Assembly (NCBI RefSeq): GCF_020524045.1
Contig: NZ_JAIVKL010000001.1
Location: 1-64,000, forward strand
Reading direction: 5' to 3'
Source: Metabacillus litoralis
GTDB taxonomy: Bacteria > Bacillota > Bacilli > Bacillales > Bacillaceae
Length of the DNA stretch: 64,000 nucleotides
The position numbers and the translations under genes are program-made. Positions 27,317 to 36,248 of this stretch are shown here, piece by piece (position 1 is the first letter of the stretch; each line of letters starts with the position of its first letter). The notes below the pieces were generated by a model. That model was not told the origin of the DNA. It saw only the letters and a program-made list of their open reading frames with translations, and made no database searches.

Positions 27317-27742
27317 ATGTTAAATAGGATCTTTCAGTCACCATTATTTAATTCCATTCTTATACTATGCTTTGGCGTTGTTATGTTAGGAAACCATTAT
27401 ACAAATGAAGTTCCCAATTGGATGAACTTAGATCCTTTAGTTTTAGGAATTCCAATATTACTATTGATCGCATTCATACCAATTTATAATATGAGAAACC
27501 CCAAAAATAAAGTGAAGGCTAGCTTGATTCCTATGGAATTTAAAGAAGAAGACGAAGGACTTCAATGGATCACCTACAAAGCGACAAGGAAGGTGTACAT
27601 CTTTTTTGCCTCGTTTATACCAATTGCCATTGCACTTACTGCTTATTTAAAGGATTTTCCATACTTTCCTATTATTCTTTTAGTAGCTATGGGGATTGTG
27701 CAATATCTAATCTTCTGGCTTGAATTAATAAAGCATAAATAG
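27317..27742 (+). CDS. Membrane protein in XRE operon
   Basis: 141 residues with four hydrophobic segments in two pairs (about 10-25, 42-58, 92-110, 118-136) and a charged central loop. It begins three bases after the XRE stop, with GGGAGAAGATTGAGC as the ribosome-binding region, so the two are co-translated. Such XRE-plus-membrane modules are common in Bacillus, with no assigned function. Confidence 0.75.
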   Translation: MLNRIFQSPLFNSILILCFGVVMLGNHYTNEVPNWMNLDPLVLGIPILLLIAFIPIYNMRNPKNKVKASLIPMEFKEEDEGLQWITYKATRKVYIFFASFIPIAIALTAYLKDFPYFPIILLVAMGIVQYLIFWLELIKHK

Positions 27743-27752
27743 GAGGAATTCT

Positions 27753-28508
27753 ATGGATAAACAGATGATCGTCACTATGATTATTTTGATCGTTTTAATT
27801 GAATCTTTCATTGTATTTCTTTTTATTAAATATAAACAAGGGAAGATAGATCATAATCCACTTATAACAATACTTATCAAAGAGTCAAAAATTTTATATT
27901 ACGCCTTTTTTCAGTGGAGGACAAAAAAGAAAGTAGATTCTGATAGCACTATATTTTCTTTACACAAAAACTCAGGATATTTTTGGTTATTCATTGCTTT
28001 ACTTCATGAACAAGTGATTGAAATGATTGTGTTACATATTTTCTTAAAAAAAGAAGATCCTACATTTGCCTATATTATTTTAGGACTTCATGTTTATAGT
28101 ATTTTTTATATGATGGGGGATTATAACTGGGTTCGAAATACACCAATTAGAATCAAAAACAATATAGTCGAGATGAAAATAGGAGCAAGAAAAGAGTTAA
28201 CCTTTCACGTTAATCAAATAAAAAACATCCAAAAAGCTGAACTTACATATAATAAAAGTGGAGGTATAGTACATCCAAAAGATGTTTTTCATGTAACCGC
28301 TTTACCAAGAGTATTGACTAGAATATTTGGTATAAGTGATGATTTAAGATACGAAATTGTTTTTAAGACACCTGTTGTTTCAAAAGGATATTTTGGCCTA
28401 AAGAAAGATATCACAAAAGCATTTCTTTACATTGATCAATCTGATGAACTTGTAACATTACTTAAGGGTGACTGTCACGCCCCGGTTTTTCTTGTTTCAC
28501 AGAATTAG
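27753..28508 (+). CDS. Membrane protein with C-terminal domain; C-terminus supplied by a family D repeat
   Basis: 251 residues with AGGAGG upstream: a first helix (about 5-25), further helices (about 76-130), then a soluble region with a PH-like strand pattern (PIRIKNNIVEMKIGARKELTFHVNQI…). The last 13 residues (GDCHAPVFLVSQN) are encoded by the repeat, which in other copies begins right after a stop codon. The native stop has therefore probably been lost, and the natural protein likely ended near residue 238. Third gene of the XRE operon. Confidence 0.7.
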   Translation: MDKQMIVTMIILIVLIESFIVFLFIKYKQGKIDHNPLITILIKESKILYYAFFQWRTKKKVDSDSTIFSLHKNSGYFWLFIALLHEQVIEMIVLHIFLKKEDPTFAYIILGLHVYSIFYMMGDYNWVRNTPIRIKNNIVEMKIGARKELTFHVNQIKNIQKAELTYNKSGGIVHPKDVFHVTALPRVLTRIFGISDDLRYEIVFKTPVVSKGYFGLKKDITKAFLYIDQSDELVTLLKGDCHAPVFLVSQN

Positions 28509-28514
28509 TTCCAC
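28464..28514 (+). repeat. Family D 3'-end repeat, copy 4, inside an ORF
   Basis: GGGTGACTGTCACGCCCCGG, TTTTTCTTGTTTCACAGA and GTTCCAC. It is preceded by CTTAA, as if a TAA stop had been shifted out of frame. Confidence 0.8.
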
Positions 28515-28590
28515 GCGATTGTAAATTCGATTTGAGACAAACACCTACTTTATTTGCTATGATAAAGGAAAGTAAGAATGAGGTGATGTT

Positions 28591-29211
28591 ATGGAGTTAA
28601 ATGATATCTTCAACAAGGTTCAATTACATACACCTTCTTTTCTTGGAAATGCAAGGTTTTCAAAATATGCAGTTCTTTTGCCTTTAATTAAAGTTGATCA
28701 AGATATTCATATCCTTTTTGAAGTCCGTTCTCAACAATTAAGAAGGCAGCCTGGAGAGATTTGTTTTCCTGGTGGAAGAATGGATGAAGAAGATGAATCA
28801 GCTTTAGCAACGGCTATAAGAGAAACATCCGAAGAGCTTGGGTTAACTTATCAACATATTTCAGATGTTTACCCAATTGATTTCCTTGTTTCCCCTTATG
28901 GGATGATTGTTTATCCTTATGTCGGTTACATTAATGATCTAGGCGCGATAAATCCAAATTCTTCTGAGGTCGGAGAAATCTTTACAGTTCCACTTTCATT
29001 TTTTCTAGAGACAAATCCACAAATTTATCATGTGCATACAAAGCTAGAACCAAAAGATGATTTTCCATATGATCTTATTCCAGGTGGAAGAAACTATAAT
29101 TGGCAGCCGAGAAAAATCGATGAATATTTCTATCAATATGAAAATAAAGTGATTTGGGGATTAACTGCTGTGATACTCTCACATTTTGTTGAACTTTTAA
29201 AGGTTAAATAA
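28591..29211 (+). CDS. Nudix hydrolase, coenzyme A pyrophosphatase type
   Basis: 206 residues. LRRQPGEICFPGGRMDEED is the UPF0035/CoA-diphosphatase signature, directly before the Nudix box GGRMDEEDESALATAIRETSEELG. It probably splits CoA or oxidised CoA into 3',5'-ADP and phosphopantetheine. GAGGTGATGTT precedes the ATG, and a clear terminator follows. Confidence 0.85.
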   Translation: MELNDIFNKVQLHTPSFLGNARFSKYAVLLPLIKVDQDIHILFEVRSQQLRRQPGEICFPGGRMDEEDESALATAIRETSEELGLTYQHISDVYPIDFLVSPYGMIVYPYVGYINDLGAINPNSSEVGEIFTVPLSFFLETNPQIYHVHTKLEPKDDFPYDLIPGGRNYNWQPRKIDEYFYQYENKVIWGLTAVILSHFVELLKVK

Positions 29212-29232
29212 TATGGTTAAACCATTAAAGTA

Positions 29233-29276
29233 AGGCCTCATGTCTTATATATAAATAAGATATTGAGGTTTTTTAT
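29233..29276 (+). terminator. Intrinsic terminator
   Basis: The interrupted arms CCTCA…TCTTA and AAGA…TGAGG are followed by TTTTTTATATTTT. Confidence 0.8.
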
Positions 29277-29376
29277 ATTTTCCTTAGATAAAAATGACAT
29301 ACATGAATCATAGCAAGTAATAGAAACTATATATTAACAAATAAATTCGATAGTATTTATCATGAGGAGTTATAAC

Positions 29377-31869
29377 ATGAATAAAATTTTACAAAATCAT
29401 CATGCTAAGGCGGTTGAGCGGACAAAGTCTTTGGTTTTAGATGATATATATAAATATTTAGAATCGAAAGAGGATCCTGTTTCTTATGAGCAATATTTAA
29501 GAGAACGATCACAATATATTGAACAGCTTTGGCTAAATTCATGGCTAAATACAGCTGCAAGTCATGCTTCAAACTCAGAAAAAAAAGAATATCTAATTGA
29601 AGAAGGCTTTGAGATTGAAGGTATTAGTAAAAAGCTGATCAATCAAATGTTTCGTAATCACATACGAGACCTAGAACAATTTAATGCTTTAAGCTGGCTT
29701 AACTCCATTTATGCAAATAAACCAAGTGATTGGGAACAAAAACAGACAGAAGCTAAAAATGCTTTTGAAGAAAGGATGGAGCTTCAAGGTCAACGAGAAC
29801 TTAGAAGAAAGTTCATTTCTAAGCTTGAGTATTATATTGATCAGTTACTAGGCGAGCACTATGAGGAGTTATATTTATATGTTCGCTATTTAGTTGGTTC
29901 ACAACTTGCGATAGAGGTTGAGAAGAAGGGAATAATCTTATCACCTGACAATGACGTTTTTTCCCATTACTTATCTGATGAAATGGATTCCGGCTTTAAT
30001 CGTTATCAATATGAAGAACATCTAGCTGAAAAATATGAAGGAGTCATTTCTAGTTATTTATTCGATTTTGGACCTAATTGGCTTATGGAACATTTATCTC
30101 CACATGTATTTGATGATTATTATCAAACATATCAAGAAACATTACCAATATCGTTGATTAAAGAAGTCGCTTTCCCTCCTTTTGATGATCTAAGTGGAGA
30201 ATTTTTTGCAGATTTAATGGAAGAACATGTATCAGACTTAATTAAATTAATTGATATTCCCTTTGATTTAGCTGTACACCAAGAAATTTTTGATAAAGAT
30301 CTTTCAGAAAGAGAGAAACGAGTTATTGAAGAGTTAGAGTCAATTAAACGTCGAAAAGAAGAAGAAGCTCGAATGATCGAAGATATATTTGGCAGAGAGT
30401 ACAACCCACCAGCTGGCCGAAATATACAGTATATCCTCCATGTTGGAGAAACAAATACAGGTAAAACATTTCAAGCGATTCAAAAAATGCAAGAAGCAGC
30501 TAGTGGCATTTATCTAGCACCACTGCGCCTATTAGCATTTGAAATATATGAACGGTTAAATGAACAAGGAATCGCATGCTCACTAAAAACAGGGGAAGAA
30601 GAAAAGATTGTTACTGGTGCTAAGCATATTGCTTGTACAGTCGAAATGTTTCATGAAAAGGATGATTATGACGTTATTGTGATAGATGAATCTCAAATGA
30701 TTGAAGATAAAGATCGTGGTTTTTCGTGGTATAAGGCGATAACAAAAGCAAATGCGAAGGAAGTTCACATTATCTGCAGTTTTAACGCTAGACCAATGAT
30801 ACTAGAAGTTCTTGGTGATTCACACATCGAAATACATGAATATTATCGAGATGTACCATTAGAGGTTGAACCAAATTTGTTTAGATTAAATCAAACACGC
30901 AAGGGAGATGCACTTGTTTGCTTTTCCAGAAAAAGAGTTCTTGAAACAGCATCTGAGCTACAACGTTCAGGTCGTCAAGTCAGTATGATCTATGGAAGCA
31001 TGCCTCCTGAAACAAGAAAAAAACAAATGCAAAGATTTATTAATGGAGAAACTACGGTCATTGTAGCAACTGATGCAATTGGAATGGGCTTGAACCTGCC
31101 GATTAGACGAATTGTTTTTTTAGAAAATGATAAGTTTGATGGAACAAGAAGACGCTATTTAACTTCACAAGAAACAAAACAAATAGCAGGTCGTGCAGGT
31201 CGCAAAGGAATTTATAACATTGGGAAAGTAGCGTTTACTCATAATGTAAAAACAATGACTCGCCTACTTGAACAAGAAGATGATCCATTAAAAGGCTTTG
31301 CTATTGCTCCAACTACTTCTGTTTTAGAACGATTTCAAAAATATTCACGTAAACTCGGGTTGTTTTTTTATCTTTGGGATCAGTTTAAAAGCCCAATGGG
31401 TACAAAGAAAGCTACATTAACAGAAGAAAAATTATTATATGACATGGTCGAAGATACCATAATTGAAGCTAAACTCTCTGTGGCGGATTTGTATGGATTT
31501 CTACATCTTCCTTTTTCATCAAATGAACCAAGCTTGCGACTTCAATGGAAACAAAAGCTTGAAGCAATAATAAATGGACAAGATTTACCTGATCCACAAA
31601 TAAAAGAGTCAAGTCTTGAAGAACTAGAATTATCTTATAAATCAGTAGGACTTCATTTATTATTTTTGTATAAACTTGGACGAAGCACAGAAGCCCATTA
31701 TTGGGAACGAATTCGTGAAGAAATTAGTGACAACATTCATGAAAACTTGAAATCAGGAGTTCAAATAGCAAGAAGAGGATGTAAAGTTTGTGGAAAAAGC
31801 CTTCATCCACGTTTTAAGTTTGCCGTATGTAACGAATGTCATTTTGAAAGAAACGACCGAAAAAAATAG
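29377..31869 (+). CDS. Suv3-like DExH-box RNA helicase
   Basis: 830 residues. The N-terminal 340 are helical, charged and unrecognised. The helicase core follows: GETNTGKT (about 357-364), APLRLLAFEIY, KTGEE, IACTVEM, DESQ (about 437-440; DEIQ in mitochondrial SUV3), VCFSRKRVL, VIYGSMPP-like MIYGSMPPETR, ATDAIGMGLNLPIRRIVF and QIAGRAGR. This is the Suv3/SUPV3L1 arrangement, not a classic bacterial DEAD helicase. The C-terminus carries a zinc-ribbon-like CKVC…CNEC. It likely unwinds RNA for decay with an exonuclease. The start is the ATG behind AGGAGT. It stands alone. Confidence 0.88.
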   Translation: MNKILQNHHAKAVERTKSLVLDDIYKYLESKEDPVSYEQYLRERSQYIEQLWLNSWLNTAASHASNSEKKEYLIEEGFEIEGISKKLINQMFRNHIRDLEQFNALSWLNSIYANKPSDWEQKQTEAKNAFEERMELQGQRELRRKFISKLEYYIDQLLGEHYEELYLYVRYLVGSQLAIEVEKKGIILSPDNDVFSHYLSDEMDSGFNRYQYEEHLAEKYEGVISSYLFDFGPNWLMEHLSPHVFDDYYQTYQETLPISLIKEVAFPPFDDLSGEFFADLMEEHVSDLIKLIDIPFDLAVHQEIFDKDLSEREKRVIEELESIKRRKEEEARMIEDIFGREYNPPAGRNIQYILHVGETNTGKTFQAIQKMQEAASGIYLAPLRLLAFEIYERLNEQGIACSLKTGEEEKIVTGAKHIACTVEMFHEKDDYDVIVIDESQMIEDKDRGFSWYKAITKANAKEVHIICSFNARPMILEVLGDSHIEIHEYYRDVPLEVEPNLFRLNQTRKGDALVCFSRKRVLETASELQRSGRQVSMIYGSMPPETRKKQMQRFINGETTVIVATDAIGMGLNLPIRRIVFLENDKFDGTRRRYLTSQETKQIAGRAGRKGIYNIGKVAFTHNVKTMTRLLEQEDDPLKGFAIAPTTSVLERFQKYSRKLGLFFYLWDQFKSPMGTKKATLTEEKLLYDMVEDTIIEAKLSVADLYGFLHLPFSSNEPSLRLQWKQKLEAIINGQDLPDPQIKESSLEELELSYKSVGLHLLFLYKLGRSTEAHYWERIREEISDNIHENLKSGVQIARRGCKVCGKSLHPRFKFAVCNECHFERNDRKK

Positions 31870-31875
31870 CTTGTA

Positions 31876-31914
31876 AAAAGACAGCCTTAAGAGTTTTGGG
31901 GCTGTCTTCTTATT
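31876..31914. terminator. Bidirectional terminator, overlapping a stop codon
   Basis: The arms AAGACAGCC and GGCTGTCTT have T runs on both strands. It ends the helicase gene and contains the stop codon of the convergent membrane protein. Confidence 0.88.
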
Positions 31915-32732
31915 ATATAATATAAGAAATTTGACAAATAGATCATAAAAATATGAAAAAATAATCTTGTTAATGAAGATTGAAAACTAGTTTTAAGAAT
32001 ATTTAAGCGACACAGTAAGCAATCTGAAAAGAACATCATCAGAAGTGCGGTCATTTTTTTAATAGGCTTGAAATCAGTAGAGGTCATAAAAACAATAAAT
32101 GAAAGATAAAAACTATAAAGTGGAGCTATAATAAAATGCTTCTTCCATGAACGATAAAACCCAAATCCAAATCTGATTTGTTTACTAGAAGCAGGAATAA
32201 ACAAGAGGGTTATACTAATGACAACAAGAGAGAGGTAATGAACCAACCTTTGTGCCCATTTTTCATTTTGTTCTAGAGCATGTTGCATCCCATCACTAAT
32301 AGAAAAAGCAATTGGCAATAAAATCAACGTATAGTGGGATTTCCACCAAATCAATTGATAAACTCTTAATTTAATAAACAGTTTTTCAATGATAAAGAAG
32401 TATATACTAAACCCAAATTTCCATAACCAATTGGCTTTTGTTACCGTTAGAAATGTCGCAGTAATTGGTATAAAAAAAGCTTGAGACAAAATGGCTCCTA
32501 AAATATTATCAAGAGCAGGATTTTTTAGGATCGACGGCTTATATTTATATGCATTAAATAGGTTTAAAATGAAATATTCAAACACATATGAAAAACCTAT
32601 ATTCGCTAAGAGAACAAACCATTTTAATTTTCCTTGCTTACGATAAACTAGATACAAAATCATTCCTATATGAATGATCGCTAAAATGAAAAACGGTGTA
32701 GAATTTCGGTTGATTACTCCCTTTCTGTTCAT
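31887..32732 (-). CDS. Multi-pass membrane protein of unknown function
   Basis: 281 residues from the ATG behind CGGAGGA; a TTG/ATG 21 bases upstream overlaps that site. About seven membrane helices are visible (FFILAIIHIGMILYLVY, FVLLANIGFSYVFEYFIL, LLPIAFSISDG, YLSLVVISITLLFIP). The middle (FFIIEKLFIKLRVYQLIWWKSHYT) recalls the CBO0543 family W-W-x-S-x-Y pattern, though the protein is longer. Function unknown. Confidence 0.6.
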   Translation of the reverse strand: MNRKGVINRNSTPFFILAIIHIGMILYLVYRKQGKLKWFVLLANIGFSYVFEYFILNLFNAYKYKPSILKNPALDNILGAILSQAFFIPITATFLTVTKANWLWKFGFSIYFFIIEKLFIKLRVYQLIWWKSHYTLILLPIAFSISDGMQHALEQNEKWAQRLVHYLSLVVISITLLFIPASSKQIRFGFGFYRSWKKHFIIAPLYSFYLSFIVFMTSTDFKPIKKMTALLMMFFSDCLLCRLNILKTSFQSSLTRLFFHIFMIYLSNFLYYIIRRQPQNS

Positions 32733-32949
32733 AAAATCCTCCGACAATATCAAATATAGAAGACAAATAAAGATACTTCTAGTTAAATATTTTTCTCCAA
32801 ATGCTTTTACTTTATTCTCTCATTCAGTTGTAAAATCAAACTTCGTTTAATAAAAAACATATAAAAATAAATTGCATTTGTAACCATCCCCCCCATATCT
32901 TCGACTTATTATATGAAACATTATATATGTTTAATAAAGGAGAATTTTT

Positions 32950-33348
32950 ATGATATTCAAAAGGAGAAGTGCTATTATAAGTTTCGTTTTTGTAAGTACT
33001 CTTTTAACTGGTTGTGGAACAAGTGAGCAGACCGGAATTGATGATGTAAATAAGAAAGAAACGACTAGTGGAATTTCAGAAACGAGTAGGAAAGAAGAGG
33101 CTATTGTAGAAATAAATGAGAAAAATTCAGAAGCTGAAACACTAGTAGAAATTGCAGGATCTGGTGAATTAGTTGGACAAATCGATCCGCATACAGTCGA
33201 GCTAATCATGGATAACCAAACAAGTGCATTTCAATTATCAGAAAAAGCACAAGAACAATTTAAAATATATAAAGAAGATGATCAACTTTCATTCTTTTAC
33301 ACAGAAGATAGGAAAAACGGGCAAAAAATAATCACTGTATTTAAATAA
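32950..33348 (+). CDS. Small lipoprotein
   Basis: 132 residues. Signal peptide with lipobox LLTGC (Cys about residue 22), a Thr/Glu/Ser-rich linker (about 23-65), then a C-terminal domain GELVGQIDPHTVELIMDNQTSAFQL … LSFFYTEDRKNGQKIITVF of about 65 residues that looks like a small beta barrel. AAGGAGAA precedes the ATG. A family A element begins at the base after the stop codon. Confidence 0.72.
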   Translation: MIFKRRSAIISFVFVSTLLTGCGTSEQTGIDDVNKKETTSGISETSRKEEAIVEINEKNSEAETLVEIAGSGELVGQIDPHTVELIMDNQTSAFQLSEKAQEQFKIYKEDDQLSFFYTEDRKNGQKIITVFK

Positions 33349-33509
33349 GGCTGTTTTCGTGAAGGATATTGTTTTCAGAATCCTGCAGGAAACAACTCTG
33401 TACAAAGTCTAGTGACATTTCCCCCTATGAAAATAGCACCTTTAATGCGATAAAACACTGATTACAACAGATTAGACGTCACTTAGCAATCATCATCTAG
33501 ACTAGAGCC
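33349..33509 (+). mobile_element. Family A miniature element, copy 2 (diverged)
   Basis: It begins GGCTGTTTTCGTGAAGG directly after the lipoprotein TAA, keeps the internal CAAAGTCTAGTGACAT, and ends CTAGAGCC. No clear target duplication remains. Confidence 0.7.
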
Positions 33510-33549
33510 TTTATAAAATTTTTAAAGGTCTAGTGGAAATAATACAAAA

Positions 33550-33598
33550 GGGACAGAATAGCTAGTCATAGAAAACTAGCTATTCTGTCCCTTTTAAA
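33550..33598. terminator. Strong bidirectional terminator
   Basis: A perfect 17-bp stem, GGGACAGAATAGCTAGT and its complement, with a CATAGAAA loop, T-rich on both strands. It lies between the lipoprotein gene and the convergent wall hydrolase gene. Confidence 0.92.
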
Positions 33599-33599
33599 T

Positions 33600-34550
33600 T
33601 TATTGAATTGTTTTCACTCCTAAATAACGTGGCTTCCAATATGAGTTTGTCATATCAGAAATAGTTACTCCTGTAGATGAACCTGCATGAATAAATTTAT
33701 TATCACCAAGATAAATTCCAGCATGTGTTGGTCCTGGTGCTGTAGTTGAAAAGAACACAAGATCACCTTTTTGAGGAATAGATACTGTTTTACCTGTTTC
33801 CCAAATTGTTGCAACTGTACGAGGGATTGAGATCCCTTGTTTTTGATAAACATAATTTAAAAATCCAGAGCAATCAAATCCTGATGGTGTATTGCCTCCC
33901 CAAACATATGGAACACCTACATATTTTTTTGCTTCAAGAACTAAAGCATCAGCATTAAACGTTTGTAATGGAGGCTTTGTAACTGTAGAATTTCCTGTTA
34001 ATTTTAATACTTGTCCAACATATATATTATCAGTTGTTAAATTGTTATAAGTCTTTAGGTCGCTGACAGTAACACCAGTTAGCTGTGATATTCTCCATAA
34101 TGAATCACCTGATTTAACAGTGTATGTTGTTGAAGAGGTTGTCGTTTTTGTAGTCGACAAGTTAGTTGAAGGAATCGTCAAAACTTGTCCAACAAATATT
34201 ACATCCGATGTTAAAGAATTGATTGTTTTTAAATCTGTCACAGTTGTGAGATGATTTTTTGCTATTAAAGAAAGTGAATCTCCAGATTTAACTGTATAAG
34301 ATCCTTGTATTGTTGTTTCATGATTATGTGGTTCTACTAGTGTTAATTCTTGTCCTACATAAATAGTTGATGATGATAAATTATTATATTGAAGTAATTG
34401 TTGAACAGTAAGATTTTGTTGTGACGAAATTTTCCAAAGCGAATCTCCAGATTGTACTTTATATGTTAACTCATGCGCAGATGTTTGTGTTGTAAATCCC
34501 GTAGTGATCAAACCCATTGATGCAATTGCTACAATAATTGTCTTTTTCAT
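33600..34550 (-). CDS. Secreted D,L-endopeptidase: three LysM repeats plus NlpC/P60
   Basis: 316 residues. Signal peptide to about residue 25 (…QTSAHE), then three LysM peptidoglycan-binding repeats (about 28-72, 85-127, 143-187: YKVQSGDSLWKIS, YTVKSGDSLSLIA, YTVKSGDSLWRIS), then the NlpC/P60 domain with catalytic Cys in FDCSGFLNY and His in THAGIYLG. It resembles B. subtilis LytE/CwlS, which cut the D-Glu–mDAP stem-peptide bond in wall growth and cell separation. The ATG has AGGAG nine bases upstream; a TTG three codons earlier was rejected. Confidence 0.92.
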   Translation of the reverse strand: MKKTIIVAIASMGLITTGFTTQTSAHELTYKVQSGDSLWKISSQQNLTVQQLLQYNNLSSSTIYVGQELTLVEPHNHETTIQGSYTVKSGDSLSLIAKNHLTTVTDLKTINSLTSDVIFVGQVLTIPSTNLSTTKTTTSSTTYTVKSGDSLWRISQLTGVTVSDLKTYNNLTTDNIYVGQVLKLTGNSTVTKPPLQTFNADALVLEAKKYVGVPYVWGGNTPSGFDCSGFLNYVYQKQGISIPRTVATIWETGKTVSIPQKGDLVFFSTTAPGPTHAGIYLGDNKFIHAGSSTGVTISDMTNSYWKPRYLGVKTIQ

Positions 34551-34825
34551 AAACAACAACTCCTCAATGTTTGATTTTGTCTATCAACATCATAACTTGT
34601 TCTAGTAAACTTCTATACACTTAAAAAATGGGTGAACTGGAATAAATATCTATGAACAAATTTCCTAAAAAGTTTTCAAAGTACAGACATAAAAAGCTTA
34701 TCGTTCATCGAAATTGTATAAAGATCATTTAAGTTAGTAGTTTTCATGGTAAATATTGTGCAAGCAAGGGTTACATGCAATCTAGCATCATGATCTTATA
34801 CTTACATTCATAGGAGGATTGACAA

Positions 34826-36013
34826 ATGATGAACAAAAATGTTCGCAACGTTTTATCAACAGCAGTAATTACTTCGGTTTTAGCTTTTTCTATAGGAAAT
34901 GGTCAAGCATTTGCTGAAGAATCAACGAACGTACAATTTGAAGAACAAGTAAAAACTGACCAATCTATTGAAGAGACAAATGTGACTGAACTAGAGCAAG
35001 TTACAGAAGTGGAAGGAACTGAAACAGAAATAAACAGTAATGATAATTCAGTTGTTGAAATTGACGAAGAAGTTGAAGATGAAGAAGTGTCTCTAATACC
35101 AAGTGATTTTTTTTACTTTGCTAAAAAATTAATGGAAAATGTAAAACTTGCTTTAACGTTTAGTGATGATAAAGAAGCTTCACTACTTGCTGAATTTGCC
35201 GAAGAGCGTATAAAAGAAGCGGAACAGTTACTCATTCAAGGTGAGTATGAATTAGCGGAAGAAGTTCTTGAAAAAGCAATAGAACATCAAGAAGATGCAC
35301 TTGAAAAATTAGAAGAAGATCTAGAAGAAAACCAATTAGAAGAAGATGCAGAAACTACAGATGAAATAGAAGATACAACTGAAAAAGAAGAAGAAACAAA
35401 TAATCAAGACAAAGAAGAAAACATAAACGATGACTCTGTGGACTCAGTTCGTGCTGAACTAGAAGCGAAATTTTCTGCTAACATCGTGGCACTAACTGCA
35501 GTTCTTGAAAAAGTGGAAAATCCTAAAGCAAAAGAAGCTATCCAGAAAAATATTACTAAGGCTCAAGTAAAGCTTGAAAAGAAAATAAACAAAAAGTTAG
35601 CAAAACTTGCAAAGGAAAATAAAGAAAAAGAAGAAAGTGAAACAGAAACTGAAGAAGCTCAAACGACAGAATCAAATCAAACAAATGAAGTTGTTAGTGA
35701 AGTAACAACAGATGTTGACCAAGAAAATCTAGAGAATGATCAAGAAGATGTAACAAAAGAACAAAATGCAAATGTATCTAAAACAGTAAAAACAACTGAA
35801 GTAAAAACTGATTATAAAGCAGCAGAAAAAGCACAGAAAATAATCAAGAAACAAGAGGAAAAAAAGGCGAAAATCGAGCAACCTAAACGTGAGAAATTAA
35901 CGAAAACAGAAGAAAATAAACAAAAAGAAAATAAAGTTAAAGGTAAATCTATACAAAAGCAACAAGAAGCAAAAGAGAAAAAAGATAATAAAGGGAACGG
36001 TAAAAAAGAATAA
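34826..36013 (+). CDS. Secreted DUF5667-type protein with long acidic/basic tail
   Basis: 395 residues. Signal peptide (…NGQAFAEES), a Glu/Thr-rich segment, then SLIPSDFFYFAKKLMENVKLALTFSDDKEASLLAEFAEERIKEAE, the DUF5667 core (about 90-150). A second helical piece follows at about 210-260, with a highly charged tail turning from Glu-rich to Lys-rich (calculated from composition). Coiled-coil helices are likely. Function unknown; probably cell-surface or extracellular. GGAGGATTGACAA precedes the start (ATGATG). Confidence 0.78.
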   Translation: MMNKNVRNVLSTAVITSVLAFSIGNGQAFAEESTNVQFEEQVKTDQSIEETNVTELEQVTEVEGTETEINSNDNSVVEIDEEVEDEEVSLIPSDFFYFAKKLMENVKLALTFSDDKEASLLAEFAEERIKEAEQLLIQGEYELAEEVLEKAIEHQEDALEKLEEDLEENQLEEDAETTDEIEDTTEKEEETNNQDKEENINDDSVDSVRAELEAKFSANIVALTAVLEKVENPKAKEAIQKNITKAQVKLEKKINKKLAKLAKENKEKEESETETEEAQTTESNQTNEVVSEVTTDVDQENLENDQEDVTKEQNANVSKTVKTTEVKTDYKAAEKAQKIIKKQEEKKAKIEQPKREKLTKTEENKQKENKVKGKSIQKQQEAKEKKDNKGNGKKE

Positions 36014-36030
36014 GAGGGATTACCCATTTA

Positions 36031-36066
36031 AAAGACCAGATTAAATTGATTTGGTCTCTTTTTTAT
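36031..36066 (+). terminator. Intrinsic terminator
   Basis: The arms AGACCA and TGGTCT enclose about 15 bases and are followed by a C and six Ts. Confidence 0.8.
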
Positions 36067-36154
36067 ACATATTTATCTAAAAATCATAAACAATTAATTT
36101 CAAGAACTCCATCAATAATATTATTATGTAATCTTAGAAAAATACACGAATGTT

Positions 36155-36170
36155 TGTGATATTTATCACA
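36155..36170 (+). promoter_or_regulatory. Fnr/CRP-type box before the universal stress gene
   Basis: TGTGATATTTATCACA is a perfect TGTGA-N6-TCACA palindrome. A -10-like TAAGAT at 36192-36197 places the centre near -41.5 of a start at about 36204, the class II activator position. B. subtilis Fnr uses this consensus. Confidence 0.6.
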
Positions 36171-36248
36171 TTAAACTGATCTACGACAAGATAAGATATA
36201 GACATAGGAAGAACTTTCCTATACTTAGATCTTAAGGGAGAGATGATC

